Positions 8,781 through 15,111 of a stretch of DNA of 18,441 nt are shown piece by piece (the first letter of the stretch is position 1; the number at the start of each line of letters is the position of its first letter). Source of the stretch: an uncultured Clostridia bacterium (GTDB taxonomy: Bacteria > Bacillota > Clostridia > Lachnospirales > Lachnospiraceae). Under the pieces are notes generated by a model that was not told the DNA's origin, made no database searches, and saw only the letters and a program-made list of their open reading frames with translations. The DNA lies in the NCBI GenBank assembly GCA_947304065.1, contig CAMZAI010000026.1:1-18441 (forward strand). The letters run 5' to 3'. The position numbers and the translations under genes were made by a program.

Positions 8781-9740
8781 ATGAGGGTAGTATTTATGGG
8801 CACGCCGGAGATCGCGGCCGGCATATTAAAGAGTCTGATAGCTTCAAGGCATGAGGTTGTGGGCGTGGTGACACAGCCCGACAAGCCGAACGCAAGAGGC
8901 AATGAGATCATTTTCTCGGATGTAAAGAAGGTGGCGCTCGAGCACTCTATTCCTGTGTTCCAGCCCGAAAAAGCATCTGAGGAGACATTTGTAGAATCTA
9001 TAAGACAGCTGGATCCCGACATTATCGTAGTGGCTGCGTACGGACAGATACTCAGGGAAAATATCCTCAATCTTCCGAAGTACCGCTGCATCAATGTACA
9101 TGCTTCGCTGCTCCCGAAGTACCGCGGCGCGTCCCCGATCCAGTGGGCAGTCATCAACGGCGAGAAGGAGACCGGCGTTACGATCATGTACATGGAAAAA
9201 GGTCTCGATACCGGAGACATGATCCTCACACGCAAGCTCGAGCTCGCTCCCGATGAGACTGCGGGCAGCCTTCATGACAGGCTGATGGAGCTGGGCGGAC
9301 CGACGCTTTTAGAGGCTATGGACGAGATCGAGGCAGGAACCGCGCATCCCGTTCCCCAGAACAATGACGAGGCTACCTATGTCGGCATGATCAAAAAGAG
9401 CATGGGTGAGCTCGATTTCAATAATCCCTCGGAATATCTCGAGAGGCTGATCAGAGGCCTTATCCCTTGGCCCGGAGCATTTACGTTCATTGACGGGAAG
9501 ATGCTGAAGATCTGGAAGACCGAAATATCCGACCGTACCATGGACGGAAAAGAGCCGGTTCCCGGCAGGATATTTGCGGATAAAGAGGAGCTGTTTGTCG
9601 AGACTGCGGACGGAAGTCTGAGTCTCATTACCGTACAGCTTGAAGGCAAGAAGCGTATGGCTGCCGGCGATTTCTTAAGAGGATATAAGCTCGCGGACGG
9701 CACGATATGCGGCAGGGAAAAAGACAGCGCCGATCTGTAA
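8781..9740 (+). CDS. fmt: Methionyl-tRNA formyltransferase
   Basis: Fmt uses 10-formyltetrahydrofolate to formylate Met-tRNA(fMet) before initiation. The 319-residue protein starts MRVVFMGTPEIAAGIL, the standard opening of the family. It carries the catalytic triad at N105 and H107 (NVHASLLPKYRGASPIQWA) and D143 (GLDTGDMI), the same spacing as in E. coli Fmt. The C-terminal OB-like domain begins around residue 205 (LDFNNPSEYLERLIRGLIPW). AAAGGAG lies a few bases before the ATG. The gap to def is 27 bp and to rsmB 61 bp. Many related clusters carry a zinc metallopeptidase gene between fmt and rsmB; none is present here. Confidence 0.96.
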   Translation: MRVVFMGTPEIAAGILKSLIASRHEVVGVVTQPDKPNARGNEIIFSDVKKVALEHSIPVFQPEKASEETFVESIRQLDPDIIVVAAYGQILRENILNLPKYRCINVHASLLPKYRGASPIQWAVINGEKETGVTIMYMEKGLDTGDMILTRKLELAPDETAGSLHDRLMELGGPTLLEAMDEIEAGTAHPVPQNNDEATYVGMIKKSMGELDFNNPSEYLERLIRGLIPWPGAFTFIDGKMLKIWKTEISDRTMDGKEPVPGRIFADKEELFVETADGSLSLITVQLEGKKRMAAGDFLRGYKLADGTICGREKDSADL

Positions 9741-9801
9741 GAGAGCGCCGCTTTAGATAATACAGTGATGTCAGAGTCACGGCGGAGAGGAGTGTATCGG
9801 G

Positions 9802-11106
9802 ATGGCGGATATTAGGAACGACTGCCTTAATCTGGTAAATGCGGTCCTTGAGGACCACAGGCCCTCCCATCTCGTGATCGCTGAGTATCTGGACACTCAC
9901 GCAGCGCTCGAAGACCGCGACAGGAGCTTTGTGAAGCGTCTTGTAATGGGCGTGGTCGAGCGTAAACTGATGCTCGATCATGTGATCGACGCCGTATCAA
10001 AGACCAAAACGGCGAAGATGAAGCCTGCAATCCGCGGCATCATCCGCATGGGCGTTTATCAGCTGATCTACATGAACGTTCCCGATTCCGCAGCATGCAA
10101 CGAATCGGTAAAACTTGCGAAGAAGCGCGGTTTCACGAACCTCGGCGGGTTTGTGAACGGCGTGCTGCGCACCGTGGCAAAGAACAAGGACGGACTGACC
10201 GATCTTACAACCGTAAAGGACGATATTACGCGCATGAGCCTCAGGTTTTCCATGCCTGAGTGGATCGTGCGCTATTTTTGCGATAATTACGGGGAAGAAG
10301 CGGCTGAAAGGGCGTTCGGGCATTATTTTGAGCCGTCGAAGACATTTATCCGATGCAATTCCTCGAAGATCGCACCCGATGAGCTGTTTGAGAGGCTTAA
10401 AGCACGCGGTATAGCTGCAGAAAAAACGGATATCGAAAGATGCCTTAAGATCTCGGATTATTCGAAGCTTGGCGGCATTCCGGAGTTTGAAGAGGGGCTG
10501 TTTACCGTACAGGACATGAGCTCGATAATGGCGGGAGAGATCGCGGATGTGAGGCCCGGCATGAAAGTCCTCGATCTGTGTGCCGCGCCGGGCGGGAAGA
10601 GTCTCAATATCGCCGACAGGATGATGTCAGCGGAGAATAAGGCTCCAGGGCAGGGGACGGTAACGGCATGTGATATCTCGGAGCAGAAGGTGCGCCTGAT
10701 CGATGAGAATATTGCCCGCTGCGGGTTTCAGAATATTGAGACGCGCGTAAATGACGCAACTGTTTTTGTACCTGACTTTGAGAATGCTTTTGACATAGTG
10801 ATAGCCGACGTACCGTGTTCCGGTCTCGGTATCATCGGCCGCAAGCCCGATATCAAATACAATATGACGCCCGAAGGGCAGAAGGAACTCGTCGCACTTC
10901 AGAGAAGCATTCTTGAAAACGCAGTTCGGTATGTGAAACAAGGAGGCCGGCTGCTGTTCAGCACCTGTACAGTGAACCGTGCGGAGAATGAAGAGAATGT
11001 TTCGTTCATAGAAAGGAAAGGCTTTAAATGCGAACTGCAAAAACAGTTACTTCCCGGCGATAACGGTGCAGACGGTTTCTTCTACGCGAAACTGATAAAA
11101 GCATAA
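9802..11106 (+). CDS. rsmB: 16S rRNA (cytosine(967)-C(5))-methyltransferase RsmB
   Basis: RsmB (Sun/Fmu) methylates C967 of 16S rRNA with S-adenosylmethionine. The 434-residue protein has an N-terminal NusB-like RNA-binding domain (about 1-140) and a C-terminal Rossmann methyltransferase domain. The SAM-binding segment reads VLDLCAAPGGKSLNIADRM. The two cysteines of the m5C mechanism are C339 (VPCSGLGIIGRKPDI) and C389 (FSTCTVN). The ribosome site is GAGAGGAG, about 10 bp before the ATG. It is the last gene of the murE-priA-def-fmt-rsmB run and is followed directly by an intrinsic terminator. In many related genomes rlmN comes next; here the rlmN-like start is 7.3 kb away. Confidence 0.95.
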   Translation: MADIRNDCLNLVNAVLEDHRPSHLVIAEYLDTHAALEDRDRSFVKRLVMGVVERKLMLDHVIDAVSKTKTAKMKPAIRGIIRMGVYQLIYMNVPDSAACNESVKLAKKRGFTNLGGFVNGVLRTVAKNKDGLTDLTTVKDDITRMSLRFSMPEWIVRYFCDNYGEEAAERAFGHYFEPSKTFIRCNSSKIAPDELFERLKARGIAAEKTDIERCLKISDYSKLGGIPEFEEGLFTVQDMSSIMAGEIADVRPGMKVLDLCAAPGGKSLNIADRMMSAENKAPGQGTVTACDISEQKVRLIDENIARCGFQNIETRVNDATVFVPDFENAFDIVIADVPCSGLGIIGRKPDIKYNMTPEGQKELVALQRSILENAVRYVKQGGRLLFSTCTVNRAENEENVSFIERKGFKCELQKQLLPGDNGADGFFYAKLIKA

Positions 11107-11130
11107 ACGATCCGTGCATATGCATATAAA

Positions 11131-11172
11131 AAAGTCCTGTATTCAATAATGATAACAGGACTTTAATTTTTT
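11131..11172 (+). terminator. Intrinsic terminator after rsmB
   Basis: AAAGTCCTGT (11131-11140) and ACAGGACTTT (11155-11164) form a perfect 10-bp stem with a 14-nt loop. AA and then six T (11167-11172) follow. It closes the housekeeping operon and separates it from the nifS promoter just downstream. Confidence 0.9.
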
Positions 11173-11182
11173 ATATTAAAAA

Positions 11183-11216
11183 CCTATTGACATAGTGGGT
11201 AATAGGGGATTAAAAT
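11183..11216 (+). promoter_or_regulatory. nifS promoter overlapped by an inverted-repeat operator candidate
   Basis: A consensus -35 TTGACA (11187-11192) is followed by a -10-like TTAAAA at 17 bp (11210-11215) or TAAAAT at 18 bp (11211-11216). The inverted repeat CCTATT (11183-11188) and AATAGG (11201-11206), spaced by 12 bp, straddles the -35 and spacer, where a repressor would block polymerase. Rrf2-family Fe-S regulators such as IscR bind repeats of about this size at nifS/iscS promoters. Assigning one here is inference, and no iscR gene is in the window. Confidence 0.55.
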
Positions 11217-11249
11217 GGTCAAAGATAAAAGTGAAGGGAGATTATTGTT

Positions 11250-12434
11250 TTGATCTATGCAGATAATGCCGCAACCACAAAGATGAGCGATGCGGCGATT
11301 GATACGCTGACACGATGTATGAAGGAGACTTTCGGCAATCCTTCGAGCCTTTACAGCATCGGTCAGACGGCCAAGGAGGTTCTGGAGAAAGCCAGAGAGG
11401 ATGTAGCGGGCGTGATAGGCGCCCAGCCGAGAGAGATCATATTTACTTCAGGCGGAAGCGAAGCGGATAATCAGGCGCTCCTGACTGCTGCGGCGCTAGG
11501 AAAGAAGAACGGAAAGAAGCACATTGTTTCATCCGCTTTTGAGCATCATGCGGTGCTGCACACGCTTGAGAGACTGAAGAAAGAGGGCTTCGAAGTAACT
11601 CTCGTGGACGTCCATGAGAACGGCATCGTGCGTCCCGAAGAAGTGGAGAAGGCCATCCGCGAGGATACCTGCCTCGTTACGATAATGTACGCGAACAATG
11701 AGATCGGCACGATCCAGCCCATCCGTGAGATCGGTGCGATCTGCAGGCAGAAGAAGGTGCTTTTCCATACAGACGCTGTTCAGGCGATCGGACATATTCC
11801 GGTAAATGTTGAGGAAGACAATATCGACATGCTCTCATCCTCGGCACGTAAGTTCCACGGACCGAAGGGCGTCGGCTTCCTGTATGTAAAGAAAGGTATC
11901 AAGGCAGAGAACCTGATCACGGGCGGCGCACAGGAGCGCGGAAAGCGCGCGGGTACCGAGAATGTGCCCGGTATCGCGGCTATGGCTACCGCATTGAAGG
12001 AAGCGGCATCCAAGCTTGACGAGAATACGGTAAAGCTATCCGCAGCCAGAGACAGACTCATAGCAGGCCTTAAGACGATACCTCATTCGGCGCTGAACGG
12101 CGACGAACACAGCAGACTTCCGGGCAACGTGAATTTCTGTTTTGAAGGCATCGAAGGAGAATCGCTGCTGCTTTTACTTGATGACAAAGGAATAGAGGCC
12201 TCTTCCGGAAGCGCCTGCACATCGGGTTCGCTCGATCCGAGCCACGTGCTGCTCGCGATCGGCAGAGTGCATGATGTGGCGCACGGGTCTCTCCGACTTT
12301 CAATCGGAGAGACGATCACCGACGAAGAATGCGACTATATAATCAAGTCGGTCGGCGAGGTTGTTGAGTATCTGAGAGGCTTCTCACCTGTGTGGAGAGA
12401 CCTGGTTTCGGGCAAAAAGCAGTTTATTCTGTGA
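11250..12434 (+). CDS. nifS: Cysteine desulfurase (NifS/IscS type)
   Basis: This PLP enzyme takes sulfur from L-cysteine as a persulfide and passes it to a scaffold for Fe-S cluster assembly. The 394-residue product shows the PLP-binding Lys K201 in SARKFHGPKG and the active Cys C323 in SSGSACTSGSLDPSHVL, the group I (long-loop) signature. The residue before the PLP Lys is Arg, where His is usual. Translation starts at TTG 11250, with AAGGGAG at 11234-11240 and 9-bp spacing; the protein then begins directly with IYADNAATT, as in the family. It has its own promoter after a terminator and is followed after 21 bp by nifU. Paralogue names (NifS or IscS) cannot be told apart from sequence alone. 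Confidence 0.93.
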   Translation: MIYADNAATTKMSDAAIDTLTRCMKETFGNPSSLYSIGQTAKEVLEKAREDVAGVIGAQPREIIFTSGGSEADNQALLTAAALGKKNGKKHIVSSAFEHHAVLHTLERLKKEGFEVTLVDVHENGIVRPEEVEKAIREDTCLVTIMYANNEIGTIQPIREIGAICRQKKVLFHTDAVQAIGHIPVNVEEDNIDMLSSSARKFHGPKGVGFLYVKKGIKAENLITGGAQERGKRAGTENVPGIAAMATALKEAASKLDENTVKLSAARDRLIAGLKTIPHSALNGDEHSRLPGNVNFCFEGIEGESLLLLLDDKGIEASSGSACTSGSLDPSHVLLAIGRVHDVAHGSLRLSIGETITDEECDYIIKSVGEVVEYLRGFSPVWRDLVSGKKQFIL

Positions 12435-12455
12435 TGAATATTTGGAGGCGGTAAA

Positions 12456-12836
12456 ATGGCTTTATACAGTGAAAAGGTAATGGATCACTTCAGAAATCCC
12501 AGAAATGTCGGCGTTATCGAGGATGCCGACGGTGTCGGTGAGGTCGGCAACGCGAAGTGCGGCGACATCATGAAGATGTATCTGAAAATAGAGGATGAGA
12601 TCATAAAGGACGTAAAATTCGAGACCTTCGGCTGCGGCAGCGCGATCGCGTCGAGCTCGATGGCCACCGAGATGATCAAGGGACAGCCCGTGAGCGAGGC
12701 AATGAAGCTCACAAATAAGGCTGTTGCAGAGGCTCTCGACGGGCTTCCGGATTATAAAATGCATTGTTCGGTTCTTGCGGAGGAAGCAATCAAGAATGCA
12801 CTCGAGGATTACGAGAGCAGAAAAAATAACAAATGA
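12456..12836 (+). CDS. nifU: Fe-S cluster assembly scaffold protein (NifU N-terminal/IscU type)
   Basis: This is a small scaffold on which [2Fe-2S] clusters are built using sulfur from NifS. The 126-residue product is the single IscU-like domain: MALYSEKVMDHFRNPRNVG at the start, and three conserved cluster-ligand Cys at C35 (NAKCGD, with the Asp), C60 (FGCGSAIASSS) and C104 (MHCSVLAEEAI). It lacks the central ferredoxin-like domain and the C-terminal Nfu domain of full-length NifU, so it is the short form common in Firmicutes outside nitrogen fixation. GGAGG lies about 7 bp before the ATG. It sits 21 bp after nifS and ends before an intrinsic terminator, so nifS-nifU is a two-gene operon. 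Confidence 0.94.
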   Translation: MALYSEKVMDHFRNPRNVGVIEDADGVGEVGNAKCGDIMKMYLKIEDEIIKDVKFETFGCGSAIASSSMATEMIKGQPVSEAMKLTNKAVAEALDGLPDYKMHCSVLAEEAIKNALEDYESRKNNK

Positions 12837-12843
12837 TTTTAAA

Positions 12844-12870
12844 GGCGCGGGAGATTATCCCGCGTCTTTT
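12844..12870 (+). terminator. Intrinsic terminator after nifU
   Basis: GGCGCGGGA (12844-12852) pairs with TCCCGCGTC (12858-12866) over 9 bp with one G-U pair and a GATTA loop; TTTT follows. AAA on the left arm can pair with these T's, so the structure may also stop the converging minus-strand transcript that ends at 12903. Confidence 0.85.
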
Positions 12871-12902
12871 CTGCGCTAATGTATACTTATTCGGCATTAA
12901 GT

Positions 12903-13253
12903 TTATTTGAGTTTTGCCGCGGCCAGTTCGACCATCCTGTCATACTGCTCATACATTTTCTGCACCGAGTTCTCGAGAAGATAGTAGTGAGCAATATACG
13001 GGATCAGCAGTGCCAAAAGTGCGGCAAACAGAACGACGAGTCCCCATGAGAAGGCAAACATTATTGCGATGAACACCATAAAGGCAAGTACTGCGAATAG
13101 GGCTGTAACTATCAGATGTATCAGGCGCTCATGCATGAAGAATGAGATCTGCGTCAGGTGCTCCTGTTTCTGAACGGTCCAGTCTGTTGCGGGATCGTTC
13201 ACGGCGAGCAATTGATCGATCCTTTTCAGATATTCGGTAATGCGTTTCTTCAT
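12903..13253 (-). CDS. Small membrane protein with two transmembrane helices, function unknown
   Basis: I do not recognise a family. The 116-residue product has a charged N-terminal segment (MKKRITEYLKRIDQLLAVND) and then two closely spaced hydrophobic helices at about 47-68 and 71-91. These are followed by a charged helical tail (ENSVQKMYEQYDRMVELAAA). The layout suggests a helical hairpin in the cytoplasmic membrane with both termini on the same side. The reading frame is supported by GGGAGG (plus-strand 13260-13265), 6 bp before the ATG. It lies 51 bp downstream of the D-aminoacylase-like gene on the same strand with no terminator between, so they are probably co-transcribed. A role in handling that enzyme's substrate is only a guess. 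Confidence 0.75.
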   Translation of the reverse strand: MKKRITEYLKRIDQLLAVNDPATDWTVQKQEHLTQISFFMHERLIHLIVTALFAVLAFMVFIAIMFAFSWGLVVLFAALLALLIPYIAHYYLLENSVQKMYEQYDRMVELAAAKLK

Positions 13254-13304
13254 ATCCGGCCTCCCGATGTCATAAAACTGTTTGGCTGTATAAATGCAAG
13301 GGTT

Positions 13305-14900
13305 TCAGATCTTCAGTAATCTTCCCGTACTCTTCAGGGCTTCGGTATTGAGTTCTCCGCCATCCAGTACGAGTTCTCCATTGATGAACACCTTATCAAT
13401 ACCGAAAGGCTTACCCTGATCGGGCGTTGCTGCTTTTATGGCGTTCTCGTCAAATACAGTAAGGTCTGCAAAGTAGCCTTCTTTCAGGTAGCCACGGTCC
13501 TTCAGCGCAAATCTGTCGGCGATCGCGCCGGTCATCTTACGGATCGTCATGGGCATGGAGCAGCCGGTACCGAGCAGGGAATCGCGGATGAACTTCGGGT
13601 AGCAGTCATAGATGACGGGATTCTGTACGCCGTGCTCCTCGACCCAGCCGTCGGTCATGTAGAGGCAGTGCTCATTCTTCTCGAATTCGCTGATGATCTC
13701 CGGAGTGGAGTAGGGGCCCATGTTCACGCGGCCCTGGAAATTGCTCTTCTCGCAGAGCATCAGGTACGCATCGAGGTCCTTCAACCCCTCTTCCTTAGCT
13801 ATCTGATGAACGGTTTTCCCTTCGTATTTCTCGTGGCCTGGACCGATATATGCGATCTCAATATCGTTGAAACCAAAGCCCAAAAGCAGGCTCGAAGCCT
13901 TGATCAGAAGAGAGAGTTTCAGCCTGTTCATGGGCTTTTTGCGTTCCTCCATGCTCATACCCTGATACCAGGTCGGCAGGATAACGGTGATGACTGAGAC
14001 GCCGAGGCATTCGTTGTAAATGTCGAACATCGCGTCAACGCCTTCTTTTCTCAGATTATTCATGATCTGTACAAACTCGTCCTTATCTTTGAGCGAGCGT
14101 TTTCCGACGAAGATCGCGTGAGAGTACTGGAGTTTGAGCTTTGTGCCTTTTGCGATCTCAACGAGTTCATCGACAGCCCTTAACAGATGAGAGCGCCCGA
14201 GCAGTTCGGGATAAGCCATCGAAACTGCGGAATTTGCTCTCGGATGAACAGTGAGCGGCCTGTCGTATTTGAGGCAAAGAGCTGCCACCTTCTTTAATTC
14301 TTCGGTGTCGGAATAAAGACCGGGCTCATACATAAGACCCAAAGAAACGCCCGCCGCGCCCTGTTTGAGGTTCTCCTCGATGATGGCGAGCATCTTTGAT
14401 TCCTCGTCGGGAGTCAGCTTTCTGTTGGAATATCCGCTGACAGCGGCCCTTGCGGAGCAATGTCCCACGAGAACTGCCATATTGCAGGGCATTTTACGAT
14501 CTGTGGCCTCGGCGTATGAATCGATGTCGCCGTATTCGCCCTTGGTGTTCCTGAAGCCGAATAAACCGCCGCCGATCTTGTCTTTGTACTCGGAGTCTTT
14601 GTCAAAACCGATCTCGGAAATACCGCAGTTACCTGCGATAAAGGTCGTCATTCCCTGACGGATGAAAGGATCGAAGTACGGAAGCGCGTCGTTTTTGATA
14701 GCGAACCAGTCGTTATGCGAATGCCCGTCAATAAAGCCGGAAGCAACGGATCTGCCGGCCAGATCAATGGTTTTGCCGGCGCCGTCAGCGATAGACGGAG
14801 CGACCTTTACGATCTTATCGCCCTCGATAAGGATATCGCCTGTAAAAGGCTCATTCCCGGTGCCGTCGTAGATCTTTCCGTTTTTCAGAAGTGTTTTCAT
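13305..14900 (-). CDS. D-aminoacylase-like amidohydrolase (N-acyl-D-amino-acid deacylase family)
   Basis: The family removes acyl groups from N-acyl-D-amino acids with a zinc-dependent TIM-barrel amidohydrolase site. From the start used here the protein is 531 residues. The expected ligands are visible with the right spacing: H60 and H62 (FIDGHSHND), C92 (GNCGIS, the Cys characteristic of D-aminoacylases), H219 (TVHPRA), H261 (QYSHAI) and the catalytic Asp D417 (TDGWVEEHG). Both ends carry the small beta-sandwich of amidohydrolases (MKTLLKNGKIYDGTG; VFINGELVLDGGELN). An ATG at 14918 would add six residues but has no ribosome site. The start at 14900 has GGGGGAG 9 bp upstream. No signal peptide is seen, so it should be cytoplasmic. 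Its promoter overlaps that of the divergent peptidase gene. Exact substrate unknown. Confidence 0.85.
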   Translation of the reverse strand: MKTLLKNGKIYDGTGNEPFTGDILIEGDKIVKVAPSIADGAGKTIDLAGRSVASGFIDGHSHNDWFAIKNDALPYFDPFIRQGMTTFIAGNCGISEIGFDKDSEYKDKIGGGLFGFRNTKGEYGDIDSYAEATDRKMPCNMAVLVGHCSARAAVSGYSNRKLTPDEESKMLAIIEENLKQGAAGVSLGLMYEPGLYSDTEELKKVAALCLKYDRPLTVHPRANSAVSMAYPELLGRSHLLRAVDELVEIAKGTKLKLQYSHAIFVGKRSLKDKDEFVQIMNNLRKEGVDAMFDIYNECLGVSVITVILPTWYQGMSMEERKKPMNRLKLSLLIKASSLLLGFGFNDIEIAYIGPGHEKYEGKTVHQIAKEEGLKDLDAYLMLCEKSNFQGRVNMGPYSTPEIISEFEKNEHCLYMTDGWVEEHGVQNPVIYDCYPKFIRDSLLGTGCSMPMTIRKMTGAIADRFALKDRGYLKEGYFADLTVFDENAIKAATPDQGKPFGIDKVFINGELVLDGGELNTEALKSTGRLLKI

Positions 14901-14909
14901 GATCAGTAT

Positions 14910-14916
14910 CTCCCCC
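14910..14916 (-). promoter_or_regulatory. Shine-Dalgarno site that decides the amidohydrolase start
   Basis: Read on the minus strand this is GGGGGAG, 9 bp before the ATG at 14900. It lies inside the six-codon extension from the ATG at 14918, which has no ribosome site of its own, so the shorter protein is preferred. Confidence 0.75.
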
Positions 14917-14940
14917 AATACTTATATTGAATTTGTCTTT

Positions 14941-14968
14941 ATTGTATCACTTTTAGAGTTATGGTAAA
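14941..14968 (-). promoter_or_regulatory. Promoter for the minus-strand amidohydrolase operon
   Basis: On the minus strand TTTACC (plus 14963-14968) and TACAAT (plus 14941-14946) stand 16 bp apart. TGA precedes the -10, so it is an extended -10. It lies about 40 bp before the amidohydrolase start and is superimposed on the plus-strand promoter. Confidence 0.6.
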
Positions 14969-14970
14969 AT
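14942..14970 (+). promoter_or_regulatory. Promoter for the tandem secreted peptidase genes
   Basis: TTGTAT (14942-14947) and TAAAAT (14965-14970) are 17 bp apart. TGG before the -10 makes it an extended -10, the same ATGGTAAAAT string as in the recN promoter. Transcription would start near 14977, placing the four hairpins that follow in the 5' leader. Confidence 0.6.
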
Positions 14971-14981
14971 ATATAAAATAT

Positions 14982-15084
14982 AGAGTTTCCAAAGGAAACT
15001 CTGACAGGTGCAGGGACACCTGTCGGGATCGCGAAGCGATCCGTTTTATATCGAGCAAATTGCGAAGCAATTCGCGAGATATAT
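14982..15084 (+). repeat. Four consecutive hairpins in the 5' leader of the secreted peptidase gene
   Basis: Seen: four inverted repeats with almost no sequence between them. First, a 9-bp perfect stem, 14982-14990 with 14994-15002, AAA loop. Second, an 8-bp perfect stem, 15003-15010 with 15017-15024, CAGGGA loop. Third, a 7-bp perfect stem, 15026-15032 with 15036-15042, GAA loop, followed by GTTTT. Fourth, a long stem, 15047-15063 with 15067-15083, GAA loop; its outer 6 bp and inner 6 bp are perfect, separated by a tandem G-A/A-G step, two G-C pairs and one mismatch. Stems three and four both end in GCGAAGC, a sequence known to form unusually stable DNA mini-hairpins. The block ends about 17 bp before the ribosome site. 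Function unknown: structured leader, attenuator or a stacked repeat element. Confidence 0.85.
15026..15047 (+). terminator. Possible leader terminator (third hairpin plus T run)
   Basis: The perfect GGATCGC/GCGATCC stem with a GAA loop is followed by GTTTT, which could act as a premature terminator for the downstream peptidase gene. The T run is short, so efficiency is uncertain. Confidence 0.35.
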
Positions 15085-15111
15085 AATGCAACATCCATCA
15101 CGGAGAAAGGC

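Noticed and set aside
14916..14918. Upstream ATG of the D-aminoacylase-like gene as the start
   Set aside because: No ribosome site precedes it, and the only good site (GGGGGAG) lies inside the extension and serves the ATG at 14900.
14982..15084. CRISPR array or known riboswitch in the hairpin leader
   Set aside because: The four palindromes differ in sequence and have no spacers between equal repeats, and I see no conserved core of a riboswitch class I know.
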